Source: Citrus sinensis (lineage: Eukaryota > Streptophyta > Magnoliopsida > Sapindales > Rutaceae). From it: a stretch of DNA of 64,000 bases. The notes beneath the pieces were generated by a model. It saw nothing but the letters and a program-made list of their open reading frames with translations. It was not told where the DNA came from and did not search any database. Positions 28,452 through 40,702 of this stretch are shown here, piece after piece. Position 1 is the first letter of the stretch. Each line of letters begins with the position of its first letter. The stretch spans positions 124,001 through 188,000 of the forward strand of contig NC_068563.1 of assembly GCF_022201045.2 (NCBI RefSeq). The letters are read 5' to 3'. The translations under genes and the position numbers were made by a program.

Positions 28452-29090
28452 TGGTCAGTTCACATATGGTCAATAATTGCTTTTCTGAATCAAGATTCAA
28501 TGCTTATGTGATTTTCATACAATGCAATATAGTTAGCGTAGAAGATTTAACGTATGCATGAAAATGGTACCTGTTAAAATGTGAGAGCTAGTGTATAGAG
28601 TCTGGCAGCGTGCCCTTGTAATCCTGTCTCTAGATCGAAATTTTAATAAAGTTGTATTTTCCTTTCAATAAATTACTAAATTTGGATGTGAGGAGTTGAA
28701 TTTGAGACTCAAATTGTGCAAAATATTTCTAGGGAGGGAATAGTTTATTTGTCTGCCAACCTGTGCTTTCAATGCTGGCACGCCGTGATGCCAAGGACGG
28801 ACGTGGCCCACATTCCTTAACTAAACGTACCCAAACAAAATTTAGGAGTTTAGTCGCGCGTGACGTCAGTAATTTTACGTGTCAACCAAAGTGAAATTAT
28901 CGTATCAGTCCAATTAGTTTTTGAAAATGTCAAATAATTCTATAAATTTATTGCTTGCCTTAATTAGTCCCTACCAACTACCAAAGAACCGATTAACAAG
29001 AACCGACTAACAAATTTGAAAAAAAACTAAAGGCAACGCTTCTTCTTACTTGTTATCACTGAGCGATCTCTGTTCTCTCTCTCTCTCTCG
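28452..29090. other. Spacer between GLR and homoserine kinase
   Basis: The first 220 bases are the likely GLR 3' UTR. The remainder is the homoserine kinase promoter. It holds a site-II-like GGCCCA near 28806 and a pyrimidine patch (CTCTCTCT) just ahead of the telo-box. No TATA box is obvious. Confidence 0.5.
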
Positions 29091-29100
29091 AAAACCCTAA
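29091..29100 (+). promoter_or_regulatory. Telo-box in the homoserine kinase leader
   Basis: AAAACCCTAA lies 20 bases before the ATG, directly after a CT-rich Y patch. Telo-boxes near the transcription start are established in plant genes expressed in dividing tissue. The role here is inferred from position only. Confidence 0.45.
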
Positions 29101-29119
29101 CAACTCTTTTACTTCTCAA

Positions 29120-30220
29120 ATGGCAATCTGTTTTTCATCTGCAGTGAAACCCGCAAATCATTTCACAGTCTTTTTCAATCCCGCGCCAAAAAAGCCAATC
29201 TTTAAATGCAGTTGTTCTTTGCCCACCGTCACCACCACTGAACCCGAACCTGTTTTCACGTCCGTCAAAACCTTCGCGCCGGCCACTGTTGCCAACCTCG
29301 GGCCCTGCTTCGACTTCCTCGGCTGCGCCGTCGACGGCCTCGGCGATTACGTCTCCCTAAAAGTCGATCCCAGTGTTCACCCCGGCGAGGTCTCCATTTC
29401 CGAAGTAATCGGCCCTTCGAAACTCAGCAAAAACCCTCTCTGGAACTGCGCCGGAATCGCCGCAATCTCCGCCATGAAAATGCTCGGCGTTCGCTCGGTG
29501 GGTTTATCGCTTTCTTTGGAAAAGGGACTTCCTTTAGGATCTGGGCTCGGATCGAGCGCTGCCAGTGCGGCGGCTGCTGCGGTAGCGGTCAACGAAATGT
29601 TTGGAAATAAATTACTCCCGGATGAACTAGTTCTCGCCGGCTTGGAATCGGAAGCTAAAGTGTCCGGTTACCACGCCGATAACATTGCTCCTGCGATCAT
29701 GGGTGGTTTCGTTTTGATTCGTAGTTACGAGCCGTTAGATTTGATGAGACTAAATTTTCCTGAGAAAAAGCAACTTCTTTTTGTTCTAGTAACTCCGGAA
29801 TTCGAGGCGCCGACCAAGAAAATGCGGGCAGCGTTGCCGGCGGAGGTGGGGATGCCGCACCACATTTGGAACTGCAGCCAGGCGGGGGCGTTGGTGGCGG
29901 CAGTGTTGAACGGGGACCCGGTGGGGCTGGGGAAGGCCTTGTCATCGGATAAGATTGTGGAGCCAAAACGGGCCCCATTGATTCCGGGAATGGAGGCGGT
30001 GAAGAAGGTAGCAGTTGAGGCGGGAGCGTACGGGTGCACCATCAGCGGGGCCGGGCCCACGGCGGTGGCGGTAGTGGATAATGAAGAGAAAGGGAAGGTG
30101 ATTGGAGAGAAGATGGTGGAGGCGTTTTGGAAAGAAGGGAATTTGAAGGCGGTGTCTATGGTTAAGAGATTGGATAGAGTTGGTGCCAGGCTTGTTGGGA
30201 GTGTCCGGGCTCCCAGATGA
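29120..30220 (+). CDS. HSK: Homoserine kinase, chloroplast
   Basis: Phosphorylates L-homoserine with ATP to O-phosphohomoserine, the branch point to threonine and methionine in plants (EC 2.7.1.39); stromal. Intronless, 366 aa. The first ~45 residues are Ser/Ala/Lys-rich and look like a transit peptide. The GHMP-kinase fold is plain: motif 1 FAPATVANLGPCFDFLG (about 52-68), the ATP loop PLGSGLGSSAASAAAAAVAV (about 138-157), and motif 3 GCTISGAGPTAVAV (about 305-318). Coding GC is clearly higher than in the flanking DNA, as is common for single-exon plastid enzymes. The start is the first ATG after the telo-box leader. The gene converges with TST2, with stop codons about 550 bp apart. The family's usual length is about 370 aa, so it is complete. 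Confidence 0.97.
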   Translation: MAICFSSAVKPANHFTVFFNPAPKKPIFKCSCSLPTVTTTEPEPVFTSVKTFAPATVANLGPCFDFLGCAVDGLGDYVSLKVDPSVHPGEVSISEVIGPSKLSKNPLWNCAGIAAISAMKMLGVRSVGLSLSLEKGLPLGSGLGSSAASAAAAAVAVNEMFGNKLLPDELVLAGLESEAKVSGYHADNIAPAIMGGFVLIRSYEPLDLMRLNFPEKKQLLFVLVTPEFEAPTKKMRAALPAEVGMPHHIWNCSQAGALVAAVLNGDPVGLGKALSSDKIVEPKRAPLIPGMEAVKKVAVEAGAYGCTISGAGPTAVAVVDNEEKGKVIGEKMVEAFWKEGNLKAVSMVKRLDRVGARLVGSVRAPR

Positions 30221-30772
30221 ATGTGAAAATATGAAGATGAATGAATGTGTTTTAGAAATTTTCTGATGATTGCTTCGCTAATAAGACCGGAATGGAGTGT
30301 GGTTTGCTTGGTGAATGCTGAATCAATGGATGAAGATGAATGAATGCTGAATCAATTTTTTGATGATTGTCTGGTTTTTGAAGTAGATTGGCAGCAATCA
30401 TACGAGCCAATTCGATGTTGATGAATGTTAAGACTTGTTGAGCAATATTATTTCTTTTTACAACACATCATCCTTGTATTTTTTTCACAGATTTCAGTCT
30501 CCGGAAATTAGGCAAGACAAACACGATACAAGTAACCGAACGGTTTATTTAAAATAAACAGATTACACAGAGAAACATTCAAGTCATTTCAACATTAAAA
30601 CAAACTAATGGGAACAAAAAAATGTAATACTTTCTACAAAAATCAAAGCATCCTGTTTTCCAACAACCTAGAAGAAAGCACAAAGAGAGATGGAAGTAAA
30701 AAAAAATAAAATAAAATAAAATAAGAAAAAAAAATTGAACTTCCGCCAAAACTTTCAATGTCAATGACCACG
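30221..30772. other. Convergent 3' region of HSK and TST2
   Basis: Holds the 3' UTRs of the two convergent genes, including an A-rich stretch (about 30698-30735). A short local repetition, 'gaatgctgaatcaat', occurs twice near 30310-30355. No other gene is seen. Confidence 0.55.
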
Positions 30773-33700
30773 TCAGTTGTTCTTGGCAGCATCAGCCTGG
30801 CTTGCACCAACGGCGAAGAACTCTGTAATCACTTCAAGCGGCATGCCCTTTGTTTCTGGAACTTTGATGAAGACGAATATCCATGATATGACACAAACGA
30901 CAGCGTACATACCAAAAACACCAGCAAGGCCAACGGATTTGAGCAGTACTGGGAGTGAATAGGTGACAATGATGTCACCTATCCAAAATACAAGGGCACA
31001 TATGGCAATGCAGATGCCACGTACCCTGGTGGGGAAGATCTCCGAACAGAGTATGTTAGGGATTGGCCCAAAACCCATGACAAAGCAACAGAAATATAAC
31101 ACAACACTGACAGTCGAGATTGATGCATGCACAACAGAACCCATCTTTATAACACTTGACAGGACTAGGACAACAAGAGATGTTATTAAGATGGGGATTG
31201 TGCTGAGCAGCAAAGTCCTGCAAACGTAAACAAGGGACAAATAAATAAAATAACCCACATAAAAACCGAATGTTAAAATCAAGCATTAAAGCTAGTGCAG
31301 ATGTTTAAAATCAAATTTGGGCTACAGACATTAAAATCAACATTAATGTCAGCAAACCTATGACGCAACAAATTAGGTATGAAGCCCCCTACAGAAACCA
31401 GTACCACATCAAGACCTGACTTGAGCATTCAATAGAACCTTTTGCAATTAAGCACGACTAATTGCCGGTCAGGATATAGCACAATAGGCTAGCTAAATCC
31501 ATAGATAACTTCATTTCAGACCAGAATTGTACCAGCATTACAGCCATAGAACTTTTGCGCAGTCCAATAATAACATACTGTAGAACATTAACAGAGTGGA
31601 ATGTGAAATTACCTTCTGCCAGAAATATCCATGAGCCTCATGGCTACAGCTATAGATGGAAGCATCAATAAGGTTGTGATGCCACTGATAAGCAGTGATG
31701 CTGAAGCTGAACTAATGCCCAAATTTGAAAGAAGAACTCCAACACCTGCCTGCTCAAGAATTTGAGGAGTGTAGTAGAGAACCCCATTTATGCCAGATAA
31801 CTGCATTTAAAAAGTTGGAGAAGAAAAAAAAAAAAAAGATTAACGAGCAAATAATAGAAAGTGCCACTGGCTGACATTATCATAGCCAGCACACCTTGAA
31901 CTGGGACTTATGTCAATTTGCTTAAGATACTGTCCCAGAAAGTGAAAATATATCTAAGAACTATGTTTTAATACAGAAAGCTGTGAGATATGGTTCAAGA
32001 TTTATATGTCCTAGTCAAAGCAGATTTCCATGAAGAGAAGCATATTGACCGCAATATTCTTCAGGAAAAGAACTCATATTTACAGAATAAACAAATATGC
32101 CTGTCAAGACCAAGGTGAGAAAAACAGAGTACCGACATACCTCCTCATCTTACATATGCATAATTCTATGATCTGATCAGTGGAAATCAAATACTGAACT
32201 TACTCTATGTCATTCTCATCACAGTATATGCCCAATCATATCATGCATGTTTCAGTAATTTTAATAATAATCATTTCAGAAAGATTTTAGGAAAACAGGG
32301 TTGCACAGTTTATGAATATAACTAAAAAATGATGATGATGGCATTGTTGACAATGTACTCATCTAAATTAAGTAGCTCAAAACCCGAAAATCACTGACAT
32401 CAGAAAGTAGATCAATTCAGCTCAGCATGCATAAGTATATATTTTTCATATCTCTTCAGGTTATTACTCCTCAACAACCTAAAGGACAAGACACAAGATG
32501 CCAAGATGGTGATGTAGACCAATCAAATGACCAGAGTTTACCATTCCGCATACCACAGGTCAAGCCAACTAGGTAGCACTGTTTTAAGTTTTCCATGAAT
32601 AACCACGCAGAAGATGGCAGTTCTATCAGTGATTCCATATGTTACCTGCTGAAGTATTTGAATGCCCACACCCACCATCAATGCACGTTTAACTCCTGGT
32701 TCAGCTAGATCCTTCCAACTGAATCCTTTTGCTGCAGTTTCAGATGGATGAATCATAGCTGGTCCGATTGGATTTTGATCTAAAAGCTCCTTGGAACAAA
32801 GAGCCGCTTGACTCACCAAAGCAGCAGCCTGGACGACCTCACCTCCTACAGGAACATCCTCACCATGCATAGAAACTAAGGATCCACGATGAGATGCAGG
32901 GACACCCTCCTGGTGCAAGTAGATTCTTTTGAATCCTCCTTCTTTCTTTCCATCTCGGCCCTCCTTTTCAGACCATTTCCATGCTAACTGCCAACCTCCA
33001 CCAATCCCCATACCAACTGGTTCTCCAGCATTTCCTTGCACCTGACTGCCGTGTCTCATGCTTGAAAGGGTACCATGGGCAGGTGGAACCATGTCCTTCT
33101 CGATACTTGTCGTCTGGCGGGAGATCAATGGGCTCTGCAAATTGTCATCAGAGTCACCACCAGCAGCATCAGATGGATATTCGTCACCCTCTCTGACAAG
33201 GCTCTCCTCATCCCACTCTTCATTTCTAGGTTGATTTCCTCCCACACTAAACATGCTGCCAAAGTGAGGAAATAGCGTGCTTCGCATGCTTCCCTGATCA
33301 GGAAGCTTCTCGTGCACGCTGCCAAAAAGGGTGACAAGAGGATCCACCATACTTCCATGCCTAGACCCTAGACCAACAATACTCTGTCCAGTGACTGGTC
33401 TAGCAATCCAGGAGAGACCTTCTTCAGGCCCATATAGTTTGATTTGATCTTTATCAGCAGATATGTCCTGATCAGCAGCAAGGTCATTGGCCGGACCAAT
33501 TATGTACTCCTCTAAAGATGTTTCACCCCCAACACCAAGTCCCTCAACCAGTAAAGCCATCTCACCTGTACATCCGAGGAAGTTCAGTATCATCCACATG
33601 AAGCATCATTACTCATCATATTGTAATTTTAACCATGGACTTCTAAAGTCTTAAACGTCTTTGTAAACTCCTGCATACAGTTCTCATATAACACGAGTAG

Positions 33701-34818
33701 AGTTCAAATTCACATCCAGATTGTCTAGAAGCAACTTTTTACTGTTATTTTGATTTCAGAAAAGTTTTTTATATCCATATCAAATTCATAGGCAGATGCA
33801 AAAAATGTGATTTATTATATTCCATGAACTTGTCTCCAAATGCAGAATGCATTTGGAATCATATTATATGCAAATTATGCAAATCAATTTTCAATATTTA
33901 AGGCTCATGCAAATAAAAATTTTGTACACCAAGGCAAAAGCAACCATTTATTTTCAAAGATTCAGGGAGGAAAACCAACCAGCAACATCTTCTCTACCAC
34001 GCAAACTCTGCAAAACCTTCTTGGCCTCAAGCATGCGCCCTTTACTCACAAGCCACCTTGGAGACTCAGGTAGGTAAAATATAGTCAGCACAAAATAGAT
34101 AAGTGAGGGTATAAAAAGAACTCCAAGCATCAATCTCCAACTAGGGGCCGTCATCAAAGACATCCCAAAAACCATACAATATGCCAGAAACATTCCAACA
34201 CAACCAGTAAACTGTGGAAGTGTATTCAATAATCCTCTTATTTCCGGAGGAGCTGTCTCAGATATATAAATTGGAACCAGTGTAACAGCCAAACCAATTC
34301 CAAATCCATCTAAAAGCCTGGCCAAAAGTAGGACATAAACATTGGGAGACCATAACATTACAAGGCCACCAATGAAATAGAGTACAGATGAGACTATTAA
34401 CATTGGACGGCGACCTAGCCAGTCAGCTATGGCTCCAGAACATGTAGTAATGCAAGTAGCCCCAATAAGTGACATGGCCACAATTAGCCCTTCAATTGTG
34501 GGCTCAGTTTCCAAATGGAATTCTCTCTTTATATACAAAACAGCCCCTGCAGTAAAAACAAGAAAATCAAATTTATGAGGCCTCAACATATTTGATAAAT
34601 GAATATATTTTGTGTATAAGAAATGAAAGCAACTTGATCTCATTCAAAAAGGATCAAACTTTGTATATCGAGCTCATATAAAAACAAATCAGTCGTAGTC
34701 CGTATAACAAAGAAATATATACATAGAAGAGTAAATTACCCGCAATAGTAGCGTTATCCCATCCTTGCAGTAGGTTTCCAATAGCAGCTGCAATCGCAAC
34801 AAGCGCAGCTCCACCCAT
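30773..34818 (-). CDS. TST2: Tonoplast monosaccharide/sugar transporter
   Basis: Proton-coupled antiporter that loads hexoses or sucrose into the vacuole. Five coding exons (minus) at 34740-34818, 33980-34546, 32646-33565, 31613-31800 and 30773-31217 give 732 aa, the normal TST length. It begins MGGAALVAIAAAIGNLLQGW. The first six membrane segments end at PESPRWLVSKGR. A hydrophilic loop of about 320 residues, the hallmark of TSTs, follows with DPLVTLFGSVHEK, SPLISRQTTS and GGGWQLAWKW. The second six-segment half carries QQLSGINGVLYYTPQIL and ends PETKGMPLEVITEFF. A probable leader intron spans about 34870-35126 (TTTTTTCAG acceptor, ATAG|GTAATG donor, minus strand). TMT2 (At4g35300) sits between GLR3.2 and CPK5 in Arabidopsis, matching this neighbourhood. 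Confidence 0.96.
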
Positions 34819-36474
34819 TTTTCCCAGAAACTAACGTCGAAATCCGCTCAAAAGTTTCCACCAAACAACCTGAAAAAAGAAGAAAAACAAAATGACAAAC
34901 CTCACATCACAGATCATACACTCACCGTCAAACAAATATAGCAACAAATATGATCCTTAAATTTCAAAGCTTTATGAAGCAGCACAGCAAAACACTAAGA
35001 ACTCACTAAGTGGAAACAGTATAACACCAATCGGATCCCAGAACTGGAACCATGAAGCGGACAAAACAAGGCAAACCCAGATGTCCAAATCCAAAAAGAA
35101 AACAAGCCAGGTGGCTATATCATTACCTATAGGAAGAAGCAGAAGTGTGTTTGATGAGAGTTTCAGGAATCATCAGATGCAGAAAAGGCCAATAACAGTT
35201 ACTGCAAATTGCCCGTCACTTGATGTCAAAAAGTTGGACCCTTAAATGATGATATTTTTTTATAATAATCAAAAGACAAGGAAATGCAAACCCACAAACC
35301 CAATATATAAAATAAAAAATGTGACGCTTTGATTTGCTGGAGAAAAACAGAAAAAGCTAAAAGAGAAAACAGAAACTAAGCCCTTGTGCATATCTGACAC
35401 CTGCCTCTGGACCTCTTTATCTGTCTTGCACGTATTGGTTTTCAGTTGAACGTTCACACATACTACCACCTTCCTTGTTTGCACAAAAAAAGAAAAAAAA
35501 ATAATGAAAGGCCAATTTTTCTCTTAAAAAAGTTTCAAACTTTATGGCTATCAAAGATATATGAACACCACAAGATCGAATAACGAGATGCAGCAAATAA
35601 AAGAACACTTCTTGAATGATAAATTATTAATTGTTGGGCATGTGTGTGTGTGTGTAAAGAATATGGCTTTGAGATGTTTAACAACTGGTACCCAAATAAA
35701 TAACTAAAAAATATGTCAGCGATCAAATCATCAGAAGATCCTTGAAAGAAGGATCATAATGCATGAACATGATGCTGTTTTGTCAGCCTCAGCCATGGTC
35801 CTTATATTTACTAAATTTACCACTAAGACGACAAAAGCTCTAAATCTACAAGAGGGTTTTGTTTATAGTCTTTGTTTTGTTTAAGGATGTAACAATATCA
35901 TTATAAACAAAAACCAAAAAACAATTTTTTTTTTCTTTTCTTTTAACCGCAACGAGAATGGTAAATGCTGAGTTAGCGTTAAACAAGACCGAAGAAGAAG
36001 AATAAACTAAAAGTATTACCAGTTTCCGATGCAGAGAAGGAATCAATCTACTTTGGTTATGAATGGATCTGCTCCATCCATATGATTATTGTTAAGTTTT
36101 GTTTTTCCCCCTTAATTCATGAAATTAAAGATTTACATTTGGCACCCACCACCTTTTGTGGGTCTCAGTTAGACTTTTTTTTTTTTTTTACCCTAAATAA
36201 ATAGAATTTCATTACTATGTAATCGGTATTCTAGATAGAAATATTTAATTACAGTTTATTAATATGATAATTAAGAGGTAAATGTTGATAAATATTAGAA
36301 AATTCAAGATACTTGATTACAAGTGAAATTTTATAAAATAATTCAGGTATTTAGTTATATTATTCAATTAGACATAATGTGGTAGCGTAGCTAATGAGGA
36401 AGATAACAAGGGTCTTTCATTTCTGTACATGAAAATGAGGGTGATGATGGAAATTTCAAATTAAAGTTACCAAA

Positions 36475-36513
<39 letters not shown>

Positions 36514-37521
36514 ATAATAATAATTTTCAATTATTATAATAATTAAAGTCACGATCTAGTTATATTATTCAATTAGACATAATGTGGCAGCGTAGCTATT
36601 TTCACTTTTTTTTTAGTTCGTCGCATTGTGTATGATCGGTCCACCTCCACAACTAATTTTATTAGAGAAGAAATCAAATCAAACGTTCAAAATTGAATTG
36701 ATTTAAGGAATGTTAGGGGCGAACTGCGAGGGCCTCCCAAACCCACCACACAAGGAAGGTAACCGACAAGAATGAGAATTATGAAATAAAATGATCCGCG
36801 ATCACCATTATAGCATAAAAAGATAGAGAGAGTGACACTAGAACTCTACTTGCGCAACATATAAATTAACATAATTTGTGGTTAATAAATTAAAAAAATA
36901 AAAATAGTTAAATTATAATTACATATTAATATTAAAATACAAATGACACAAAAACCGTAAAAGATCAAGAGAGAGATGCTAAACTCATCGTATAAAACTT
37001 TCTTCTATTCTATGAGTCATACATACATCATCTATTTTCACTCAAATTATACAATTAGCAAAGGTCAATATGGTCACTTCATTTTTGGTGACTTGGTTCA
37101 AGTCTATTTACTATTTAGGGAAGGACAAAAAAATTTATTTTAATAGAGGGATGGATACGCGGGCAGCAAGGCAAGGCCACCTAAAAGCGAAAAGTGAAAA
37201 GAGGAGAGAGTTTGTCAACTTAAATACTTAATGAAGCTTGGTTTTGGGCCTTGTATTTTATTTAGAAATTAGTAGGAACCGAGGAACGTGGACGTATAAC
37301 AAACAAGCAAGTGAGCGATGGTCGGTTTCAGTCAGTTATGGCAACATCGAATTCGAATCAAATCGAAGAGAAGAACTTGTTCAAAGCCCAAGGCCCCCCA
37401 CTAGCTGCGTACTTTAAAAGTTTCTTGACTCTTTGTATGTTAAGTTGTTATGCCCTTTTTCTAACGAACTTACAGTAAAATTGGAAGAGAAATGTGGGTT
37501 TGATTTTATTGATATTTCGCA
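34819..37521. other. Divergent promoter region between TST2 and the phosphate carrier
   Basis: Contains the TST2 leader (to about 35170) and promoter, then AT-rich DNA with an ATT microsatellite, then the promoter of the carrier gene at 37522. The open frames present are short and lack any domain. A 42-bp direct repeat pair at 36352 and 36557 is listed separately. Confidence 0.5.
36352..36598 (+). repeat. 42-bp direct repeat pair flanking an ATT microsatellite
   Basis: The 42 bases at 36352-36393 recur at 36557-36598 with one change (GTGGTAGCG / GTGGCAGCG). Between them are an (ATT)n tract at about 36474-36510 and its reverse (AAT)n at 36511-36524, which together can fold back. The near identity points to a recent local duplication. 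Confidence 0.85.
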
Positions 37522-40500
37522 ATGGAACAGAGAGTAAGAGAAGAACAGATGGGAGGTGAAGAACAAGGACGAGCAAGGGCTTGTGAGAAGTGTGCAGCTG
37601 GGTATTATGCTATTTGCACCATTGGAGGAATGCTTAGCGCTGGGACTACTCATCTTGTTACCACTCCTCTTGATGTCTTGAAAGTTAATATGCAGGTGCA
37701 TGCGGTGCTTTCTTTTATTAACTTCTTGTTTCACGGTCTGCTGATTCTTTCATTGGCTTTTCTTGAATTTATTAATTGTGAACCTTTCTTGGTCTTTTAC
37801 TTATAGCCTGTTGAAGCTTGATCAAGAGTTTCACTGTGTCGATCAAAGGCCTTTGGGTTATTCCGTATATACTTCCCATTGGTTTTTTTGTTTGAGTTCA
37901 TCAGAGTTCCTGTAGCTGGCAACGGCATTACATAAGAAAGATTATTACTTGGTCCAGTTTGCTTGAGTGTATGTGTGCGTGAGTGCGTGTGTGTGTGTAT
38001 GTATGTATATGTATGTATGTATATTACTCATTTCTTAAAATTAGTATGTCATGAGAAGGCATTTGTTTCACTTCTTAATTATTTTCTTTTAGACAATTGC
38101 TTGTTTATGTTCTTTTAGTAGGAAAAATTCAAGTTTGGCTGGCAGTTTCATCAAGATATTGGTCAATGGTCATTTTGCTTCTTTGGCTTAATATGTTAAT
38201 AATAGAAACAAACTCTAGAAATGGCAATCAGTTGCGCATTGTTCGAGTATACCATTCCAATCATTAGTGAAAGTACTGCCAGTTTTCCTTTTCCCTGTTA
38301 CATCTTAGTTTCTTTCTCCAACACTTTTTTTTCCCCTTTAATTTTTTTGTTTAGGTAAATCCACTCAAGTATTATGGCATGTCATCCGGGTTCTCTACCC
38401 TATGGAAAGAACAAGGCTCTTCTTCTCTTTGGAAAGGGTGGTCTGCCAAGTTCTGTGGATATGGTGTCCAAGGCGGCTGCAAATTTGGTCTTTATGAATA
38501 TTTTAAGAGCCTCTACCCTGATATTTTGGTCGATTACAACAGAACTTTCATATTCTTTCTCAGCAGTGCATCCGCACAAGTCTTTGCTGATATAGCACTC
38601 TGTCCTTTTGAATCCGTCAAAGTTCGAGTTCAAGCACAGCCCCATTTTGCAAAGGGTTTGAGTGATGGATTTCCGAAAGTGTATAAAACTGAAGGGCTTG
38701 CTGGGTATTGTTACCTGAATACTTGATCTTAACTTTTTCCTTCTCAATTATGTTTATTTAAAAGTCCATGTTTTATTGCAGTTTCTACAGGGGACTTTTT
38801 CCACTTTGGTGCCGTAATCTTCCATGTAATGTTACTGCTTGACTGCATTCTTGAAACATTTATTTGCTTGTATTGCTAGTATCCTAACTGATTAATTTCT
38901 TAGACAGTTTCTAGTAGTTGTAGCATTTTTAACATTCTATTCTGCTTGATATGTCTAGCATAGTTGGCTAGCTGACATCGGCAAATTCTGAAAGTACAAT
39001 TTTCTCATTGTTATGTAATGGACTTTCATTGGTTATTGCACAACCATCAATGATTTCCATCAGATTAGCAGTGTAAAAGCTCAAACGAGATTAATGTCAT
39101 AACATGACTTTAACCATTCTGCTGCTATACATTGATAATGGTCCTATATCTTTCTACAGCTGTGATACTTCTAGGGTTGTCGTTTCATTTAGTTATAGTT
39201 TCAGCTCATGTGATGTTTGCATCTTCCATTGCTATATCATATTGACAATATATTTTGCTAACTTAATCTAACGGACTGAGAAATCATAATTGTGCTTTAG
39301 TGCTTAATATTGCAATTCACCGAGAACATGTACCAAGTTTTCAGGGTAGCTAATCAGTTTGAGAGTGATTGGCTATCAATCAGACATAAGCTTGAATGAG
39401 ATACTTTGCCTTCAGAGTTGTTTACTTTTCTATGTCCTGTTTGAATTTAAGCTTGAAGAACATTTTTTCAATTTTCGTTTTTGTTTGTCCTCCTTTTTCG
39501 TGACTTGCAGTTTCCATGATCATGTTCTCAACCTTTGAGCATTCGGTGGACTTTATATATCAAAAACTTGTTCAAAAGAGAAAAGAAGATTGCTCCAGAG
39601 TTCAACAACTCGGTGTTACATGTTTAGCGGGCTACACAGCTGGAGCTGTAGGCACTCTAATATCTAACCCAGCTGATAACATTGTTGCATCTCTCTACAA
39701 CAAAAAAGCGGAAAATGTGCTTCAGGTAGCTCCTACGAGGTTTTTTCTTTTCTACTACTCTTTGATTTGGTTTGATCAAGTATCAACTGCATTAGTTTCG
39801 CCATCACGAATTCCAGGCTGTGAAGAAAATTGGGTTCCTTAATCTCTTTACCAGAAGCCTTCCTGTTCGGATCACAATTGTGGGCCCTGTTGTTACTTTG
39901 CAGTGGTTTCTCTATGATTCTATCAAAGTTCTAAATGGATTGTAAGTGCACTTTTCTCTTTCCTGAAAGTGTAAATCAAACTATTACATCTGTATATGTT
40001 CATTTGATTGTTTATTTCATGGTATTGAAATGTGATAACAGTTGAAGGATATCAGAAAGCCATTAACCAAAATACTTAACCTGCATCCATATCTTCTTAA
40101 ACTTCATAATCTGTGCCGCCCCTCCCTTTTGAATCATAGGATTGAGTTCTTCAGTTCTTTGCTTTGTGATATTTAGTATGCACCATCTGTTGCATTTTGC
40201 AATAAAAAGGCAGAGTTGGGTGAGGACCTTCTTGTCATTACGCAACTATTGCTCCATTATTTCATAATATGAAGAATGTCATTTGTTTCATGGTGGAGTC
40301 CATTTTAGACAGGAAAGGAAAGTGAGTACATAAAGTTTATTGCTCATGGAAGCAATACTTTTGGGATGTGCAAGAAGTAGCGTCAATGGTCTTTCATGGG
40401 AAACTTGATTTTATATCAAATGAAACACTTAAGAACATCTGTTGCAAATTTTAATTGCCTCGTGGAACATGATGGATATGCTAGTAAAGGAACTACCATT

Positions 40501-40702
40501 TTGTTGTTTGTTCATTGGTTTATGTTGCTGTCAAATGGTTGTATTGTATATGTAAAGTCCAATTTTTTTTCCTAGTGAAGAGGGTATTTACAGTATGTTT
40601 CTTTTATAATGCCTTCTAACCACAAATTATATTTGAAATTGTTGAAGGCCTACAAGTGGAGGGTTCTGCCGACGCGTGGAGGAAGCTAATTTATCGGCTT
40701 AA
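37522..40702 (+). CDS. PHT3;3: Mitochondrial phosphate carrier
   Basis: Inner-membrane carrier importing phosphate with protons for ATP synthesis; SLC25 family. Six exons at 37522-37695, 38355-38704, 38782-38825, 39511-39725, 39817-39941 and 40648-40702 give 320 aa. Three carrier repeats are visible: GYYAICTIGGMLSAGTTHLV with the signature PLDVLKVNMQ; FLSSASAQVFADIALCPFESVKVRVQ; and CLAGYTAGAVGTLISNPADNIVASLY. The phosphate-carrier marks KFGLYEYFK, GLFPLWCRNLPFSMIMFSTFE and PVRITIVGPVVTLQWFLYD are present. The last exon supplies the C-terminus LPTSGGFCRRVEEANLSA after a 706-bp intron. Reading straight through the exon 5 donor would stop two codons later. Corresponds to At2g17270 (PHT3;3, MPT1), two loci from CPK6 in Arabidopsis. 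Confidence 0.94.

Noticed and set aside
29697-30060. Pro/Gly-rich minus-strand frames inside homoserine kinase
   Set aside because: Arise from the GC-rich codon use of HSK read backwards; no independent support.
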